64,000 nt of DNA from Rossellomorea vietnamensis (GTDB lineage: Bacteria > Bacillota > Bacilli > Bacillales > Bacillaceae_B): contig NZ_VTEI01000002.1 of the NCBI RefSeq assembly GCF_008180415.1, forward strand, positions 392,518 to 456,517, written 5' to 3'. Numbering within the stretch: position 1 is the stretch's first letter; each line of letters begins with the position of its first letter. The notes below the pieces were generated by a model. That model worked only from the letters and a program-made list of their open reading frames with translations, was not told where the DNA came from and searched no databases. Of this stretch, positions 52,114 to 60,852 are shown one piece after another. The position numbers were made by a program, and so were the translations under genes.

Positions 52114-53019
52114 TTAAATCTTTTTAACATTGTTAAAATACTCTTCAAGAGTCCAGTCATTTTCAAAAATAACCTGGGCAGCTTCTTTTCCAACATACCT
52201 ATAATGCCATGGTTCATATTGGTATCCCGTTATGTCTTCTTTTCCTCTAGGGTACCGTAGGATAAAGCCGAATTTGTGAGCATTTTCTTTCATCCATTTT
52301 CCTTCTGGTGTATTTTCAAGTGCCTCGCTGACTTGAAAATCATTGCTCTCACTGGATATATCCATAGCAAGACCTGATTGATGTTCACTATTGCCTGGGG
52401 GAGCAACAGCTTTTACCGCTTTTTCTTCTCCAAACTGCTTGATTTCCCTCTCCAGCAGCGCTTGCTGATATTGATAGGATCGGTATCCTGAAATGGCTGT
52501 CAAATACTGCCCATCTTTTTCTGCTGCAGCAAACATTTCCTCCAGTGCCTTGGCAGCTTCTTCACGAATATATGCTTTCTCAATATCCTGGCTGCCGAAA
52601 ACAAATGGCACCTCAGGCCTTACCAAGTCCTTAGGTTTGTAATCGCCAGTCAGGCCAAACTCTTTATTTACCAAAGCTAAAGTATTTTCAGGGTTTGTGA
52701 TCACTTTTTTACCATCAACGGTCTGGACATTATTAAAGAATTGGGATTCAAGCTGCAAAGCAGGAGGTATCTCTTCTTCCTTTTGTGCAGAAGAATCTTC
52801 ATCTGATGTTTTTCCATCTTGATTCTGTCCATTCTCCGTATCGGGGGCTTCCTGGCTGTCATCGTCAATACCAGGTTCATTTTCCTGAGTGATGTCCTCT
52901 GGATTTTCTTGTTCCTGAGTTTGTTCATTGGAGCCAAATAAATCTTCAGTCCATTCCTCTGCCTGCTGACATCCGGAAAGCAGCAGCAGAACTGCCGGCA
53001 CCATGACTAATTTCTTCAT
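52114..53019 (-). CDS. yodJ: D-alanyl-D-alanine carboxypeptidase lipoprotein (VanY/YodJ-like)
   Basis: 301 residues from ATG 53019 (AAGGTGAAAG upstream). Lipoprotein signal with LLLLSGC (Cys about 17), an acidic low-complexity linker (about 20-85), then the M15B peptidase domain with SGYRSYQYQQALL, the zinc motif GNSEHQSGLAMDIS (about 207-220) and EPWHYRYVG (about 268-276). It trims terminal D-Ala from peptidoglycan stem peptides outside the membrane. Neighbours match B. subtilis yodJ. Confidence 0.92.
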   Translation of the reverse strand: MKKLVMVPAVLLLLSGCQQAEEWTEDLFGSNEQTQEQENPEDITQENEPGIDDDSQEAPDTENGQNQDGKTSDEDSSAQKEEEIPPALQLESQFFNNVQTVDGKKVITNPENTLALVNKEFGLTGDYKPKDLVRPEVPFVFGSQDIEKAYIREEAAKALEEMFAAAEKDGQYLTAISGYRSYQYQQALLEREIKQFGEEKAVKAVAPPGNSEHQSGLAMDISSESNDFQVSEALENTPEGKWMKENAHKFGFILRYPRGKEDITGYQYEPWHYRYVGKEAAQVIFENDWTLEEYFNNVKKI

Positions 53020-53103
53020 TTCTTTCACCTTCTCTATCTTTGTCTAAACCATCATACCATTTCTAATAAAATCTGTAATCAGGGTAGAAAGCACTTCTTC
53101 AGT

Positions 53104-53137
53104 TAATAACAAATAACAAAGTTTACGAAAAGAGCCA
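53104..53137 (+). repeat. Right-end remnant of MITE-like repeat
   Basis: AACAAATAACAAAGTTTACG followed by AAAAGAGCC only, just upstream of the deoD terminator. Confidence 0.6.
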
Positions 53138-53180
53138 AAAATAAAAAGCCCTGCCGGATTATTATACCCGGCGAGGCTTA
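53138..53180 (-). terminator. Rho-independent terminator of deoD
   Basis: AAGCCTCGCCGGGTA / ATCCGGCAGGGCTT stem followed by TTTTATTTTT on the minus strand. Confidence 0.8.
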
Positions 53181-53186
53181 TTCACT

Positions 53187-53888
53187 TTATTTAATCGCTG
53201 CTTCAAGAGCCACTTCGATCATTTCGTTGAACGTTGTTTGTCTTTCTTCCGAAGTTGTTTCTTCACCTGTCAGGATGTGATCAGATACAGTAAGAACTGA
53301 CAGTGCCTTCCGCCCGTATTTAGCAGCCAGCGTATACAGTGCTGATGTTTCCATTTCAAGAGCCAGAATTCCATATTGCGCCCATTTTTCATGTTCCGCA
53401 TTATCATTGTAGAACATATCTGCCGTGAAAACATTTCCAACCTTCAGATTTAGTCCTTTTTCCTCACCTGCATCGTAAGCCCTTTTCAACAGGGAGAAGT
53501 CAGCTGTTGGAGCATAATCAATTCCGTTGAATGTCAAACGGTTCATTTGCGAATCAGTCGAAGAACTCATCGCAAGAATGACGTCCCTCACTTTAACATC
53601 CTTTTGAATCGCTCCGCATGTACCAACACGAATCAAGTTCTGTACATTATAGCTCTGCATAAGCTCGTTGATATAGATTGAGATAGAAGGCACCCCCATA
53701 CCAGTTCCCTGGACGGAAATACGTTTCCCTTTATATGTACCTGTGTAGCCAAACATGTTTCTTACTTCGTTATAGCAGACAGGGTCTTCCAAAAAAGTTT
53801 CCGCAATGTATTTTGCACGTAAAGGATCTCCTGGAAGCAGGACCGTTTCTGCGATTTCATTTTCTTTAGCACCAATATGTATACTCAT
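53187..53888 (-). CDS. deoD: Purine nucleoside phosphorylase, hexameric type
   Basis: A 233-residue PNP of the DeoD family. It starts [30 protein letters not shown] (two stretches), with the phosphate site [22 protein letters not shown] and the purine-site phrase [13 protein letters not shown] (about 178-190). It phosphorolyses adenosine, inosine and guanosine for purine salvage. AGGAGG precedes the ATG. Apparently monocistronic here. Confidence 0.96.
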   Translation of the reverse strand: MSIHIGAKENEIAETVLLPGDPLRAKYIAETFLEDPVCYNEVRNMFGYTGTYKGKRISVQGTGMGVPSISIYINELMQSYNVQNLIRVGTCGAIQKDVKVRDVILAMSSSTDSQMNRLTFNGIDYAPTADFSLLKRAYDAGEEKGLNLKVGNVFTADMFYNDNAEHEKWAQYGILALEMETSALYTLAAKYGRKALSVLTVSDHILTGEETTSEERQTTFNEMIEVALEAAIK

Positions 53889-54062
53889 TTCAATTCCTCC
53901 TGTGTTCGTTTATAAGATTTCAGAATTCCTCACACTTAGCTTTCTACCCTTTGCCAAGGCTATGCATGAACATTGTAAGCTTTTTTACCAATTCATGCAA
54001 CGAAGACATATCCAGGATAACAGCGAACGAAGTGGCTAAACTAATTTCAAGGAGGGATTACT

Positions 54063-54191
54063 ATGGCTAATGAAAAAATGAGCAAAAAACTTCGTCAGGC
54101 AGTCGATTATGCAAACAGCACCAATCCATCTTCACGTTCAAGAAACCAGCCTAACTCTTCTAAGACAGAAAGATTCAACAGCGGGAGGTAA
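54063..54191 (+). CDS. Small hydrophilic protein, first of a coupled pair
   Basis: 42 residues (MANEKMSKKLRQAVDYANST then NPSSRSRNQPNSSKTERFNS ending GR). AAGGAGGG lies 6 nt before the ATG. Its composition (Ser, Asn, Arg, Lys, no Cys, no hydrophobic core) resembles minor small acid-soluble spore proteins, but it does not match the Ssp members I remember. Its last codons hold the ribosome binding site of the next gene. Confidence 0.6.
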   Translation: MANEKMSKKLRQAVDYANSTNPSSRSRNQPNSSKTERFNSGR

Positions 54192-54196
54192 CTGCT

Positions 54197-54340
54197 ATGG
54201 GAAAAAAACATCGCGCACGCATTAACCAGCCAAAAAAAAATAACCATATACCGCCAGAGGCAATCGTTGCTGAACACGAAGCACACGAGAAAGAGCATTC
54301 AGGAAACAAACGTAAAAACGGTCCAGGCCACAATATGTAA
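54197..54340 (+). CDS. Small basic His-rich protein, second of a coupled pair
   Basis: 47 residues (MGKKHRARINQPKKNNHIPP, then EAIVAEHEAHEKEHSGNKRK ending GPGHNM). GGGAGGT at the end of the preceding gene is its ribosome binding site, so translation is coupled. A terminator follows directly. His/Lys/Asn-rich and fully hydrophilic; possible spore-core peptide, family unknown. Confidence 0.6.
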   Translation: MGKKHRARINQPKKNNHIPPEAIVAEHEAHEKEHSGNKRKNGPGHNM

Positions 54341-54376
54341 TCAAAAAGAAGCTGACCCTGTCAGCTTCTTTTTAAA
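54341..54376 (+). terminator. Rho-independent terminator
   Basis: AAAAAGAAGCTGACA-type stem (AAGAAGCTGAC / GTCAGCTTCTT) followed by TTTAAA. Confidence 0.85.
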
Positions 54377-54564
54377 TGGCACTTTTCGTAGGCTTTGTTG
54401 CTATTAATATAATCCCGAAAAAAATAACCATAATTCACCGGGATAACCTGTTAATCATGAGAGAAAAGAGCTACTCTCCCTATAAAAGAGAGAAAACCTT
54501 TGTATCCGGGGCAAATCCGGCTCTTCGGATTTTTCTCAAAACACAATTTGTGTAAGAACAGCCT
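54376..54564 (-). mobile_element. MITE-like repeat copy, TSD TTTTAA
   Basis: A 189-bp reverse copy, start ATGGCACTTTTCGTAGGCTT, end TAAGAACAGCCT, flanked by TTTTAA at 54370-54375 and 54565-54570. Inserted immediately behind the terminator of the small gene pair. Confidence 0.82.
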
Positions 54565-54651
54565 TTTTAATATATTTTCCGACTTGTCCCTTTCGTACTT
54601 CTATTATTTACATAAGATGTTAATGAATCTAATAGAGAAAGGAGAAAATCA

Positions 54652-55053
54652 ATGAGAAAACCGAAAGTGTATACGACAGGTGTCCTCAGAAGACAGCCTG
54701 ATACCGTTACGGCTACCGTGAACCTTATGAATTTTTGTTCCACCGCAGATATATGGGTGGAAGTGTGGGATTGGTCTTCCTATATAAATCCTCAGAGGAT
54801 TACTGTCTTAATTGGCGATAATGATGAAGTTCACTTTCCTTATTGCTTGCGTCCTAAAAGTCTTGCCGTGATGTATGCTCCTCTACAAGAAGTGACCTTT
54901 TATGAAGTCAGAGTTGTGCATGCAGCAGGAAATAACCTTATTGCCAATGCATTTGGGAGAAACTTGGATCTTGAAGCACAAGAAGGAAATACTGTACTGG
55001 ATTCTCAATTCGTGACCGTCGATCTGGATTGTTTTGGACAAGCACCAGAATAA
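54652..55053 (+). CDS. Uncharacterised 133-residue protein
   Basis: A beta-rich soluble protein (MRKPKVYTTGVLRRQPDTVT at the start; WVEVWDWSSYINPQRITVLI; VTFYEVRVVHAAGNNLIANA). AAAGGAGAAAA precedes the ATG. No signal peptide or membrane segment. The layout recalls small Bacillus coat or exosporium-associated proteins with jelly-roll-like sequence, but no family is recognised. A strong GC-rich hairpin (GACCCGGCTC / GAGCCGGGTC) follows the stop. Confidence 0.65.
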   Translation: MRKPKVYTTGVLRRQPDTVTATVNLMNFCSTADIWVEVWDWSSYINPQRITVLIGDNDEVHFPYCLRPKSLAVMYAPLQEVTFYEVRVVHAAGNNLIANAFGRNLDLEAQEGNTVLDSQFVTVDLDCFGQAPE

Positions 55054-55067
55054 AAAAACATTAGGGA

Positions 55068-55103
55068 CCCGGCTCGATTTACATTCTTTGAGCCGGGTCA
55101 ACC
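55068..55103 (+). terminator. GC-rich hairpin after the 133-residue gene
   Basis: GACCCGGCTC / GAGCCGGGTC with a 14-nt loop; no clear T run follows, so termination is only probable. Confidence 0.5.
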
Positions 55104-55155
55104 TCACCTCTCTACAACAATATCTCTTTGCAGTTTCTCGCAGCATTTACTTTAC

Positions 55156-55476
55156 CTATCTAATGATCACTCTGTTGACTTCTCTCCATCCTCCCGGCTC
55201 CAGCCTGAAATAAAAATGTCCGCGTCTTCCTTCATCAATAAAAATAATATCCCCTGTTGTTATATATCTCCCTTTATAGTCACCAGGCATCCTGTCAGGG
55301 ACATTGAAGAGCCTGAAGGTCTGGTTCAACGCTTCCATTCTGTCCTGAGCGGGTACTGCCATGCGATATACTTTTTCATACCCTTTCCTTTGGCCGAATT
55401 GAGGTGTCTGAAAGATCGTGACATCATAAGTTTTAGTATATGATTTCGGACGAATGATTTTTTCGAGCAATGCCAT
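55156..55476 (-). CDS. yodL: YodL-like protein
   Basis: 106 residues: KSYTKTYDVTIFQTPQFGQR (about 12-31), VPAQDRMEALNQTFRLFNVP and GDIIFIDEGRRGHFYFRL. This matches the small YodL domain family of Bacilli, which is linked to sporulation in B. subtilis, with effects on cell shape and division when expressed during growth. GGAGGGG precedes the ATG. Placement after deoD fits the yod region. Confidence 0.82.
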   Translation of the reverse strand: MALLEKIIRPKSYTKTYDVTIFQTPQFGQRKGYEKVYRMAVPAQDRMEALNQTFRLFNVPDRMPGDYKGRYITTGDIIFIDEGRRGHFYFRLEPGGWREVNRVIIR

Positions 55477-55570
55477 AAGAACCCCTCCATCATTTGGTTC
55501 TTATAGAATTAGCTCTTCAGCTTGTCGAATCCTTCATCGTAATTAGACTGCTTTTGTCGAAGAAGAGAAA

Positions 55571-56341
55571 TCAGGAAAATTGGTCCAATACTTTTTTGAT
55601 TTTTTCATCCATTATAGGGAGATCGGAAGTGGAAATGGTCATTTTCACCATCGATTCGTCCATCTCAAGAGCTTCAGCCAAAAAGCCGCCAAATCCCCTT
55701 GCTTTACGATCCACTTCAAAAAGGATGGTCAAGGAAGAGGCAGACTGATTCAAGAAGACTACTTCAAGTTCATCCAGTCTGCTGCGGTACCCACCTGTTA
55801 ACGGAACAAATTCAAACTCCTGAACAAATGGATTTCTGCCTCTTAAGTGCCTTGGAGCTTGCTCACAATCTGCTTTCCTTAACTTGAACCCCAGTCTCTC
55901 CAAAGAAGTAAAAATGGATGTCATCATCTCATTAGGAAGAATATCGATATAATCTTTATCCTTTGGATCAACAGCATTTTTTATATCAAGGCCTGTTGCC
56001 ACCCAGACACGTGTGTTTCCTGCTGTCACAGGCGTTTCTAAAGGAAGTTCGAAGCTAACCGGAAACTGTCTGGTTTCATTTGCTTTAATCACGAATGGTT
56101 CTGATATTTGGATTTTTTCTATACACGCACTGTCTGTGTATTTTTTGTCATCAGACTCACGGATATAGGTTGTATATAACATTAAATAGATAGAATCTAC
56201 TTCCTGTTCTACGCTGCCGCCTTTCACTTCCACAATACCAGACACTCGTTCTCCACCTGTATAACGCGTTTTTTCCAACTTAGTATCAACTGATGCTGCA
56301 CCAATTCCGACTGAAGCAAATACCTTATTAAAAAATGACAT
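55571..56341 (-). CDS. spo0M: Sporulation-control protein Spo0M
   Basis: A 256-residue arrestin-like protein: MSFFNKVFASVGIGAASVDT, then YTGGERVSGIVEVKGG (first beta sandwich), FPVSFELPLETPV and VWVATGLDIKNAVDPKDKDY (second half), and a C-terminal DLPIMDEKIKKVLDQFS. Spo0M is a cytoplasmic negative regulator of sporulation onset. The length matches the family. In B. subtilis it is sigma-H controlled; no clear sigma-H site was identified here. Confidence 0.93.
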   Translation of the reverse strand: MSFFNKVFASVGIGAASVDTKLEKTRYTGGERVSGIVEVKGGSVEQEVDSIYLMLYTTYIRESDDKKYTDSACIEKIQISEPFVIKANETRQFPVSFELPLETPVTAGNTRVWVATGLDIKNAVDPKDKDYIDILPNEMMTSIFTSLERLGFKLRKADCEQAPRHLRGRNPFVQEFEFVPLTGGYRSRLDELEVVFLNQSASSLTILFEVDRKARGFGGFLAEALEMDESMVKMTISTSDLPIMDEKIKKVLDQFS

Positions 56342-56487
56342 AGCAAAACCACCCTTTTCTATTTGAATTTTTTAATGCCTTAGTGAATGAAAAAATTGGG
56401 CTCTTTAATTGAACCTGCTTTTTTCCTTACTCCCACTAATAAATACGTTTTATTACTTAAGAAAGTTTCACACTGGAGTGAATTATC

Positions 56488-57588
56488 ATGGTTTTATCTT
56501 TGATCCAAAACCTCTTCAACTCTAAGGAAAAGAAGATCCCGATCATGGATTCGAATGAAATTGAAAAGGTAAAAAGAAGCCTTCTCCTCAATGACAGCAC
56601 CCCCATTGCGATACTTTCTGATGAGCAGTTAATCATTAATGAAACCAAGAGAGAGACTCTTCTTAAAAATGCTAACAATGTCACCCGCACAAAGGCGTAC
56701 CTTGATTTCTACTGCAGCCACCCCGAGATTCACTGGGCCTTTCTTGCTCATATGGTTTCGAGAAACGCAGGATACCATATAACAGACTTAAAGGGAGATC
56801 TCCTTCCTTCCATACTGAAAAGAGAAGAGGCGGAAAATTTCTTTTTATTTCTCGAAAGAGCCAATGCTTATATTTTTCACGATGCCTATCCCCAACTCCT
56901 GCTTTATCGTAAAAGTATTGAAAAAAAGAGGCCGCTGTTTCACTTACTTCCTGCTTTCGGTGTTTCGAAGGCAATGTCTGTATTCTGGGAACGCTTTTGG
57001 CAGGAAAGAAAATCGGCTGAACTATCACTCTCTTTAGTCATCAACGAACAAAACATGCTGCAAAAAAGGCTTCTTTCCAAACTGGAAGATGGATTCCTTC
57101 AGGAAAAGCTCTTGTTTCTCCTGCAGGACCGGCTTGAGTTGACAACGGTCTTCTTTCCTTATCAAAGAAAATTGAAATACAAAAAGCCCTTTCTTCTTGC
57201 CGGCACTAGTATTTCTCATTTTGAACTTCCAGGAAAACGAATTGAAATCGGAAAAAAATTGTACAGTATTCTATTCCTGAAAAATATCGTAAAGCAAACC
57301 TCCTTTCAATACGCTGAGAGCACCCCTCATACGGGCTCAAGAAGCGACTACTGGCCGGAAAGTTATTCTTCATGCTCTGCCGATAATAAAAAAATTTACA
57401 GCCCGCATCTAAAAAGCGTCTGGAAGGACATTACTCATACCTTTTCCTCTGAGGATTGGCTGGACAAAAAGACCATTGGGCATTTCGATGTCCTTGAAAC
57501 CCTCTCCCCTCACCGACATTTTGACGTTACGGTACAGGCTGGAATTTTAGTGACGCTCGCCACAGAGTTGAAACATTTTTCTACATGA
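56488..57588 (+). CDS. DUF2515 (YppC-like) protein
   Basis: A 366-residue protein with the conserved phrase NNVTRTKAYLDFYCSHPEIH followed by WAFLAHMVSRNAGYHITDLK (about 65-105), which I recall as the hallmark of DUF2515. LERANAYIFHDAYPQLLLYR and RFWQERKS follow. Function unknown. GGAGTGA precedes the ATG. The stop TGA is followed at once by a hairpin repeat array, which probably forms the 3' end of the message. Confidence 0.8.
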   Translation: MVLSLIQNLFNSKEKKIPIMDSNEIEKVKRSLLLNDSTPIAILSDEQLIINETKRETLLKNANNVTRTKAYLDFYCSHPEIHWAFLAHMVSRNAGYHITDLKGDLLPSILKREEAENFFLFLERANAYIFHDAYPQLLLYRKSIEKKRPLFHLLPAFGVSKAMSVFWERFWQERKSAELSLSLVINEQNMLQKRLLSKLEDGFLQEKLLFLLQDRLELTTVFFPYQRKLKYKKPFLLAGTSISHFELPGKRIEIGKKLYSILFLKNIVKQTSFQYAESTPHTGSRSDYWPESYSSCSADNKKIYSPHLKSVWKDITHTFSSEDWLDKKTIGHFDVLETLSPHRHFDVTVQAGILVTLATELKHFST

Positions 57589-58022
57589 AAAAGCGCAAGC
57601 GCCTTGATCAGCCCCGACAGGCAAATGTTCCCTGGAGAAAAAAAGGCGGTTTTTCCTTTTATTCTCCAGGGGTTATTTGACCCCGAGGGGCTAAGTCCGT
57701 TCCGGTGGGTACGGACCCTCGGCCGCTGGAACTGGATTCATTAAAAAGCGGAAGCGGCCCGTTCAGCCCCGACAGGAAAATGTTCCCTGGAGAAAAAAAG
57801 GCGGTCTTTCCTTTTATTCTCCAGGGGTTATTTGACCCCGAGGGGCTAAGTCCGTTCCGGTGGGTACGGACCCTCGGCCGCTGGAGCTGGATTTATTAAA
57901 AAGCGGAAGCGGCCCGTTCAGCCCCGACAGGCAAATGTTCCCTGGAGAAAAAAAGGCGGTCTTTCCTTTTATTCTCCAGGGGTTATTTGACCCCGAGGGG
58001 CTGGCCGCTGGAGCTGGATTCA
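57589..58022 (+). repeat. Three tandem copies of the GC-rich hairpin repeat
   Basis: Copies start near 57589, 57742 and 57898. Each has AAGCG, a CAGCCCCGACAGGMAAATGT segment, the stem CCCTGGAGAA / TTCTCCAGGG, then TTATTTGACCCCGAGGGGCT. The first two add CCGTTCCGGTGGGTACGGAC. The array starts at the base after the stop codon of the upstream gene. Confidence 0.9.
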
Positions 58023-58072
58023 GAAACGCTGCCTAATTTTCGATATAAAAATTTTATTTTTTTCTTATCTAT

Positions 58073-58108
58073 AGAAAAAGGCTTCCCGGTTAGAGGAAGC
58101 CTTTCGTA
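58073..58108 (-). terminator. Rho-independent terminator of yozD
   Basis: AAAGGCTTCC / GGGAAGCCTTT stem followed by TTCTA on the minus strand. Confidence 0.75.
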
Positions 58109-58142
58109 TGTAACAGAGACATAATTTCTGTCTCATATAGAA

Positions 58143-58322
58143 TCAATACTCATCATCGTCCGGATCTTCATCGATGATGCATTTTTCAATTAAATATTCA
58201 AACGTAATGTCAGCTATCTCCTCTAATTCTACTTCCGAGGGTACATACCCTCTGCGAACAAGTTCCTGAAAGAAAAATTCTGCAATTTCTTCCGTATCGA
58301 TGAACACTTCGATTTCACGCAT
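58143..58322 (-). CDS. yozD: YozD-like small acidic protein
   Basis: 59 residues, starting MREIEVFIDTEEIAEFFFQE and ending in the acidic tail IIDEDPDDDEY. It matches the small YozD family, of unknown function, beside yodN in Bacilli. AAGGGGGCGATAC precedes the ATG. Very acidic, no membrane segment. A terminator follows. Confidence 0.8.
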   Translation of the reverse strand: MREIEVFIDTEEIAEFFFQELVRRGYVPSEVELEEIADITFEYLIEKCIIDEDPDDDEY

Positions 58323-58466
58323 AGTATCGCCCCCTTGTACTTCAATCTATGAAAATCTTAAGAAAGTTATGCAAGCTGAATAAAGTTTTCATATACATGC
58401 CTGGACAAGCATAAAGTGAGGATACAAAGAAGAAATTATATCATTTTATACAAAGGAGAATGGACG

Positions 58467-58619
58467 ATGGATGCAGTCAAAACACTGAAAAGTTTCGTAG
58501 AAGAGGATATCCAAAATGATGATGGACTGATAATGAAAGGGATGGAGCGATTGCTGAGTTGGATGCTGAAAGCTTTTTTCATCCTAAGCTTTCCAGTGTT
58601 CCTTCTTTGTTTATTGTAA
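58467..58619 (+). CDS. Small single-pass membrane protein, unknown
   Basis: 50 residues from ATG 58467 (AAAGGAGAA upstream). A hydrophilic half (MDAVKTLKSFVEEDIQNDDG) is followed by a C-terminal hydrophobic helix (WMLKAFFILSFPVFLLCLL) that reaches the last residue, giving a tail-anchored layout. Convergent with yodN, with 9 bp between the stops. No family recognised. Confidence 0.6.
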   Translation: MDAVKTLKSFVEEDIQNDDGLIMKGMERLLSWMLKAFFILSFPVFLLCLL

Positions 58620-58628
58620 TACCTGTCT

Positions 58629-59273
58629 CTAGGTTACATCTGAATTTGAATTTAGGTGATTCTTAAGCTGATCGACAATAGAATTCATTTTTCGTTTATA
58701 TTTTTTATCATTGAACAAATAGTATAAGGCTTTATAATCATTGTAATGATCAAGCAGCCTGTCGACAATGCTGTCATCCTGATATCGAGGAGAAGGCAGC
58801 AATGCTTTTTCTTGTTTAACAGGAATAACGATTCCATATTTTTTAATAAAGGTTTCCGCTTGATCATAGTCTGCAATAAGTGTCAATTCATCTTCATCGG
58901 CTTCCAGCCATTCACCATCGTTGATTCTGGTCAATTCATAAATGACATCTTCCCATGCATCTTCTTTATATCTCCAAATTTCTGTCCGAAAACCCACCAC
59001 TTTAAATAAGTCATTATCATAGCCTTTCACTCTGACTAAATCCCCAAACAAAAATTTGTATTCAATATCGATCTGCTCCTGTTCAAGTAAATAGCCATCA
59101 TACTCATCAAGCAGCCTTAAACAATCCTCCTTGAAAAGACCTTCACTTTCATTGACTTCGTATACATATTCTCCTTCGAGGAGCTTTATATTAGTCACTT
59201 TTCCTACTGTCCCATAAATCGTTACAACTACCGTGTCCCCCGCTTTAAATTTCGGTTGTTTTCGCTTGCCCAT
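58629..59273 (-). CDS. yodN: YodN-like protein
   Basis: A 214-residue protein with two SH3-like halves. KFKAGDTVVVTIYGTVGKVT (about 8-27) and KFLFGDLVRVKGYDNDLFKV (about 71-90) are typical barrel starts. The acidic middle and a helical C-terminus (SIVDRLLDHYNDYKALYYLF) follow. The neighbours yozD and yozE fit yodN of B. subtilis; function unknown. GGGGAGGGGAG precedes the ATG. Confidence 0.78.
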   Translation of the reverse strand: MGKRKQPKFKAGDTVVVTIYGTVGKVTNIKLLEGEYVYEVNESEGLFKEDCLRLLDEYDGYLLEQEQIDIEYKFLFGDLVRVKGYDNDLFKVVGFRTEIWRYKEDAWEDVIYELTRINDGEWLEADEDELTLIADYDQAETFIKKYGIVIPVKQEKALLPSPRYQDDSIVDRLLDHYNDYKALYYLFNDKKYKRKMNSIVDQLKNHLNSNSDVT

Positions 59274-59379
59274 TTTCTCCCCTCCCCGTTTAGCTTATTT
59301 GTTATTATCATATGCAAACCCATAAATAACGCTCATCATTGCAGCCTATTGAGACAGGATTTTTGTCAATCATTTTATA

Positions 59380-59534
59380 AGGCTCTTTTCGCAAACTTTG
59401 TTGCTATTTGATACTATTACCGAAAAAACAATCATTTTAAGAGGGTTAAACACTGGTAACACTGAAAAGAAAAGAGCTGCTCTCCTCGATAAGAGTTAAA
59501 ACTTTTAATATCCAGGGATATGCGAAAACAGCCT
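59380..59534 (-). mobile_element. MITE-like repeat copy, imperfect TSD
   Basis: Reverse copy, AGGCTCTTTTCGCAAACTTT to GCGAAAACAGCCT, with part of the centre deleted. Flanks TTTATA and TTTTAA match only partly. Confidence 0.75.
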
Positions 59535-59596
59535 TTTTAAATATTGGCGTTCCATAGAACTCTCCCCGTATTACCTGATAGGAAACTTCACAATAA

Positions 59597-59625
59597 AAAA
59601 CAGTCCGCTAAGAGCGGACTGCGGC
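59597..59625 (-). terminator. Rho-independent terminator
   Basis: CAGTCCGCT / AGCGGACTG stem with a 3-4 nt loop and TTTTTTATT on the minus strand, downstream of the pseudogene. Confidence 0.85.
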
Positions 59626-59718
59626 CTTCACTGTGTGAGGTTAATATTAATTGAATCGTAAATACAGAGCTCAAAGTCCTGGTTTCTTTCATTATATTGA
59701 TGGACCCTTCTTACCTGA

Positions 59719-60293
59719 CTATTCTACCCGGTGCTTATCTACCGAAGTAATTTGAGATTCATATAGAGGAGTGTACTCTTCATACTTCTCAAGCCCGCCA
59801 TCAGCCTTACCATAATAACCTCTTATGTTCTGGAAGCTAAGACCTTCATCTGGCAGCGGCATCAATTCTCTGATTTCAATTTTATACAGGCCGTTTGGCG
59901 ATTTATTGGATTAGACTGTGGAAGCTTTGATACCGGAGGCTTCCTCTGCACTGATTTCAGCCTATCCTTCTTTACCAGAGAAGTTCACTTCAACATTCGC
60001 AGCAGAAAGTCGTGAACCGTCATTGTTAATGGCCTGATCAAGATGTCCTCCTTTGTACTTGATTCTGACTCAGAAGGTCCAAACCAAAACGCAGACCCTT
60101 TCTCTACAATTTCAATAGAAAATTGATCATTAGGAGAAGAGCTTGCCTCTAAAAGACGCTCTTTGAAATACCTATCATAAAGGAATCCTCCCCTACCGGT
60201 AATGATAGGAGCAATAACAAGAATTACCGCCCATGAAAAACAACCCCAGTTTGCCTTTATCCTGCCAGACGAAACTGCGTCCACTTTATTCAT
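59719..60293 (-). pseudogene. Disrupted membrane-anchored DUF5412-like gene
   Basis: An AAGGAG-preceded ATG 60293 starts MNKVDAVSSGRIKANWGCFS with one membrane segment, then SPNDQFSIEIVEKGSAFWFG. A frameshift near 60065 moves the reading frame to IKYKGGHLDQAINNDGSRLS and NVEVNFSGKEG, where a TAG and then a TAA interrupt it; the tail continues GLYKIEIRELMPLPDEGLSF to a TAG at 59719. The pattern resembles small membrane-anchored Bacillus proteins I remember as DUF5412. It still has a terminator. Confidence 0.75.
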
Positions 60294-60381
60294 AAGGCAA
60301 AACTCCTTTTCCAAAGGGCATTTTTTTATAATAAATTAATTCCTCACATGTCCACTATGTAAAAATGAAGATCTATATAAA

Positions 60382-60636
60382 AGGCTGTTTTCGCAAAGAT
60401 TGTAGCTGCTTTAAACGAAGTGGATGAAGGTAAAATGGCATCCTGAATCACTAATTAATTTGAAAAAATCCTAGACTGTTTTCGTATTTAATTTCCTCTT
60501 GGCAGTATCATCCTCCGGACACTAAGAGTTCTCTCTCTAAACGAGGAGCAGCTCAATTCTTTTGGCTTAGCAGAATTTAAAGCCGTTCTCTTACGAAGAT
60601 AATATAGAACAGCAATAAATTTTACGAAAACAGCCA
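60382..60636 (+). mobile_element. Long MITE-like variant, TSD TATAAA
   Basis: A 255-bp element, AGGCTGTTTTCGCAAAGATT to TTTACGAAAACAGCCA, flanked by TATAAA at 60376-60381 and 60637-60642. Its right 165 bp form a diverged subfamily shared with 47511-47676. Confidence 0.8.
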
Positions 60637-60852
60637 TATAAAAACAATGACTCATATGTTTTCGAAAGCTGAGTGCGGTACATTAAATGGTGAATTTCTC
60701 ATGATGATGTACCTCGCCCGCGAAACTATAATACCAAAAGCTCCCTCTAAAAACCAAAGCCCGATTTAGTTCTGCTGCGTTCCCCTGAATTTTCAAAACC
60801 CTTTTGAAAAGCAAAAAACCGCCTATGGCAACAGGCAGCCTTTTAATCTCTA

